A stretch of 64,000 bases of DNA, from positions 1-64,000 of IMG/VR virus record IMGVR_UViG_3300022858_000345, one strand, 5' to 3'. The translations under genes and the position numbers were made by a program. The stretch is from a virus. Positions 61,504-64,000 of the stretch are shown piece by piece. Each line of letters starts with the position of its first letter. The first letter of the stretch is position 1. Under the pieces are notes generated by a model. The model did no database searches. It was not told the DNA's origin and worked only from the letters and a program-made list of their open reading frames with translations.

Positions 61504-64000
61504 ATGGCAGTTTCCGCAGAGACATCAATTATTATAGAAGCGATTAATAGAGCTTCAACAGAAATAAGACAAGTTCAAACGGACTTAATTGGTTTAGGGA
61601 AAACTGTAGGAGCTACTAATACAGGGATGGCGGCTTTCAGTTCTAAGTTAAAAAACATAGGAGGACAATTAAGAGGAATAGGTTTAGGTTTAACAGCTTC
61701 TTTGACGTTACCTTTGGTTTTATTAGGGAGAGCAGCATTAAAAACTTCTGAGGAATTTGAACAAAGTATTACGAATGCTTTCTCAGTAATGCAAGGGGCT
61801 TCTGAAAGTGCTAGAGAGGAGCTAACGCTATTCGCAAGACAATTAGGTAAAGATACTGCTTTTACAGCTAGTGAGGCGGCAGACGGTATATATAAACTAG
61901 CTTCAGCAGGTTTAGACACAAAACAAATAATAAAGACTCTTAATCCAGTATTAGCTTTAGCGGCAGCTACTCAATCAGAATTAGCAGATGTAGCAGAACA
62001 AGCTACTGTTGCTATGAAAGTATTTGGTTTAGAAGCTACTGAGGCTGAAAGGATTATGGATACTTTTGCGGCTGGTATTGCTAACACAAATTTAAATTTT
62101 AGTCGTATCCAAGAGGCTATGAAATTTGCTGCTCCTTCAATGGCGGCATTTGGGAAGACAGTAGAAGAAACAACTGCGGCATTAGGGCTATTTGCCAATG
62201 CAGGTATATTTGGAACTAGGGCGGGTACTGGGTTAAGAAGAATTTTATCAAGACTAGCCGATCCAACAGCAGAAATGGTTAAAGTATTTGGTGAATTAGG
62301 AATAGCAATGGATGAGGTTAATCCAGCTACTAAGGATTTAGGAGAAATATTTGATGTACTTCAAGAAAGCGGTATCAATGCTACACAAACATTTCGAGCG
62401 TTTGGACAAATTGCGGCTACTCCTGTGGTAGCTGTGTTAAAATCTGCGGCAGGACAAGGGCAAGCTGTAAGTGAAGTATTAGACGAGCTTGAAGGAAAAA
62501 TGGGTAAGACAGGATTAGCGGCTAAAATAGCGGCAGAACAGATGGATACAGTTTCAGGAGAAATGAGAAAATTAAAATCATCCTTAGATGAGGTATTTCT
62601 TTCTTTTAAAGAAGATGTATTTGGAGACTCAATTAAAGAATTTATAAAAGATGTTAGAATATTTGTTAATGGCTTAGGGGAAATACCCGCAGCCACTAAA
62701 AGAACTATTGTAGAACTTGGTGGATTATTAGCAATAATAGGGCCATTAACTTTATTAATAGGGGGATTAACGGCGGCTATAGGTACTTTACTAACAACCG
62801 CAGGAGCTTTAGTAGGAGCGGTAGTCGCTATTTCAGCGGCTTTAATATTTTTCAGGGATAGTGCAATAGCACCACTTATAGCAGTATTAGCTACTTTTGG
62901 AGCTAGTTTATTAATAATAAATAAATTAGTAGGGTTTTATAAAGTGATACAAAAATCTGTAGTAGCTATGGCAGTTTATCAAAAAGCTATACAGGCGGGA
63001 ACGGTAGCAAATTTAGCTTTTGGTAAAAGTTTATTAGCTTTAGCAGTAAATCCTATTGTTTTAGCGGCGGCAGTTATTACTAGTTTAGTAGCTCTGTTTA
63101 TTAGAGCTAAAAATAAAGCTACTGAATTAGCAGTAGCCAACGAAAACTTAACAGAGTCTTTTAAACTTTTAAGTTCTGCTGGAGTTAAAGCACAGCAAGT
63201 CGTTACTCCTTTACAGGATGCTATAGATAAGACTAGAGAAGCTAGTGATGAGGTTAGAAGACTAGAAACACAACTTCAAAAGACTGATTTAGCTTTGGAT
63301 ATTAAAACTCAGTCTTTTGATGATTTAAGAAAACAAATTTTAGATTTTTTAATAGCTACAGGTAGTACTAATGTAGAGATTCAAACTATAACGGGAAATA
63401 TGAGGTTATTTGGAAAAGCTGTAAATAAGTCTACAGACGATATTAATAAATTTGGTAGTAATGTTGAGTTAACTACCGAAGATTTAGCTGCTTTAGAAAA
63501 AGTATCTAAAGCTACAGCAATAACTATATCTCAGAATCTTAGTAAGGCTTTTGATTTTAATGTAAGTACTTTATTAAAATCAGGGGATACTTTAAAAGAA
63601 GCTCTGAATAAAACATTAGACGGGGCTAGAAAAGAGCTAGGCAAATTTCCTCAAGATGTTGAGTTAATGTTTGATGCTTTAAATACTCAATTTTTGGCTA
63701 GAATAGCTAACCAAGAAGGCATTGGGGCAGCCTATTCTTTTGCTTTTGGTAGAGGTATGACTTCTCAAGATGCTAAACAAAGTTTAGAGTCTGCTGGAGC
63801 TACTATATCAGATACTACTATAGGAGCTATTTTAGCTAAAAGTAAGGACATTGAAGAGGCGGGAGAAATTGATGGTCTTTTATTTGCTTTAGCATTTGAA
63901 GATGCAGGAGAAAGAGCTGCTATTAGAAGTGCTCCTAACGTATTAGCGGCTACCATAGATGCTTTAGATGCTAAAAGACAAGGTTTAGTGCAAGAAGGTA
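61504..64000 (+). CDS. tape measure protein, truncated by window end
   Basis: Open from ATG 61504 to the window end (at least 832 codons). The N-terminal helical coil is followed by the PhageMin_Tail/TP901 core: FARQLGKDTAFTASEAADGI, LAAATQSELADVAEQATVAM, SMAAFGKTVEETTAALGLFA and GTRAGTGLRRIL. Hydrophobic segments near residues 400-480 (LAIIGPLTLLIGGLTAAI) are likely membrane-penetrating parts used at DNA injection. Its length sets tail length. Confidence 0.93.
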   Translation, partial: MAVSAETSIIIEAINRASTEIRQVQTDLIGLGKTVGATNTGMAAFSSKLKNIGGQLRGIGLGLTASLTLPLVLLGRAALKTSEEFEQSITNAFSVMQGASESAREELTLFARQLGKDTAFTASEAADGIYKLASAGLDTKQIIKTLNPVLALAAATQSELADVAEQATVAMKVFGLEATEAERIMDTFAAGIANTNLNFSRIQEAMKFAAPSMAAFGKTVEETTAALGLFANAGIFGTRAGTGLRRILSRLADPTAEMVKVFGELGIAMDEVNPATKDLGEIFDVLQESGINATQTFRAFGQIAATPVVAVLKSAAGQGQAVSEVLDELEGKMGKTGLAAKIAAEQMDTVSGEMRKLKSSLDEVFLSFKEDVFGDSIKEFIKDVRIFVNGLGEIPAATKRTIVELGGLLAIIGPLTLLIGGLTAAIGTLLTTAGALVGAVVAISAALIFFRDSAIAPLIAVLATFGASLLIINKLVGFYKVIQKSVVAMAVYQKAIQAGTVANLAFGKSLLALAVNPIVLAAAVITSLVALFIRAKNKATELAVANENLTESFKLLSSAGVKAQQVVTPLQDAIDKTREASDEVRRLETQLQKTDLALDIKTQSFDDLRKQILDFLIATGSTNVEIQTITGNMRLFGKAVNKSTDDINKFGSNVELTTEDLAALEKVSKATAITISQNLSKAFDFNVSTLLKSGDTLKEALNKTLDGARKELGKFPQDVELMFDALNTQFLARIANQEGIGAAYSFAFGRGMTSQDAKQSLESAGATISDTTIGAILAKSKDIEEAGEIDGLLFALAFEDAGERAAIRSAPNVLAATIDALDAKRQGLVQEG

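Noticed and set aside
1-64000. Alternative genetic code (TGA or TAG reassigned)
   Set aside because: Both TGA and TAG end genes at tight operon junctions (for example TGA at 7058-7060 and 19349-19351, TAG at 4664-4666), and no essential gene has an internal one.
1-64000. CRISPR array
   Set aside because: No regular direct repeat-spacer pattern was seen; the short repeats noted are palindromes or promoter motifs at gene borders.

Overview
The window is one long stretch of an AT-rich tailed bacteriophage (Caudoviricetes) genome. Apart from one antisense gene nested inside an intein, all genes lie on the + strand. They are short, tightly packed and often overlap by 4-8 nt. TAA, TAG and TGA all act as stops, so I see no sign of a reassigned code. 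Most starts lack a Shine-Dalgarno sequence and follow an A/T-rich leader; the small gene at 7095 is a clear exception. Bacterial sigma70-type promoters (TTGAAA-17 bp-TATAAT) recur between genes. A papain-like peptidase with a C-terminal SLH module suggests a host with an S-layer or SLH-binding cell wall. The host phylum cannot be decided from this sequence; an AT-rich Patescibacteria/CPR or Gram-positive host is a guess.

Layout. 1-5.7 kb: small accessory genes, a nucleotide/polynucleotide-modifying kinase and phosphatase, and an intact IS1595-type transposon (1264-4844) carrying a restriction-modification gene and interrupting a phage gene. 5.7-25.1 kb: replication and recombination module with a Cas4-like nuclease, replication initiator, helicase loader, gp4-like primase-helicase, RuvC-like resolvase, SF2 helicase and family A DNA polymerase. 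This module is riddled with homing endonuclease genes and contains two inteins. 25.1-36.1 kb: accessory and metabolic region with more homing genes, a cassette of queuosine-like (7-deazaguanine) enzymes, a ParB-like protein, a cluster of structured RNAs, QueD, a DNA methyltransferase and QueE. 36.5-61.5 kb: peptidase-SLH, terminase, portal, head morphogenesis, protease-scaffold, capsid, tail-fibre-like proteins, connectors, tail tube and tail chaperones with a canonical -1 frameshift. 61.5-64 kb: tape measure protein, cut by the window edge. No sheath gene is seen, so a siphovirus is most likely.

The most unusual system is a set of four inteins, each at a catalytic or highly conserved point of an essential protein (helicase DE^CHH, polymerase GRLS^C, terminase DAFQ^S, head morphogenesis DRV^C). 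The terminase intein carries an ordinary in-frame HNH nuclease. The other three carry a Vsr/DUF559-like endonuclease encoded out of frame: two in the +1 frame and one fully antisense, in exact codon register, with its own promoter-like sequence. The intein frame stays open across every one. This is dual-coding DNA in which the homing nuclease and the protein-splicing element share nucleotides but not a reading frame.

Other points of interest: a full-length QueE paralogue that has lost all three cluster cysteines, next to a Gpt-like phosphoribosyltransferase and a QueC-like PP-loop protein; a relic second copy of the polymerase C-terminus behind an inserted HNH gene; a transposon-borne type IIG-like enzyme with perfect terminal repeats and an 8-bp target duplication; and a 340-nt cluster of structured, tRNA-like RNAs.
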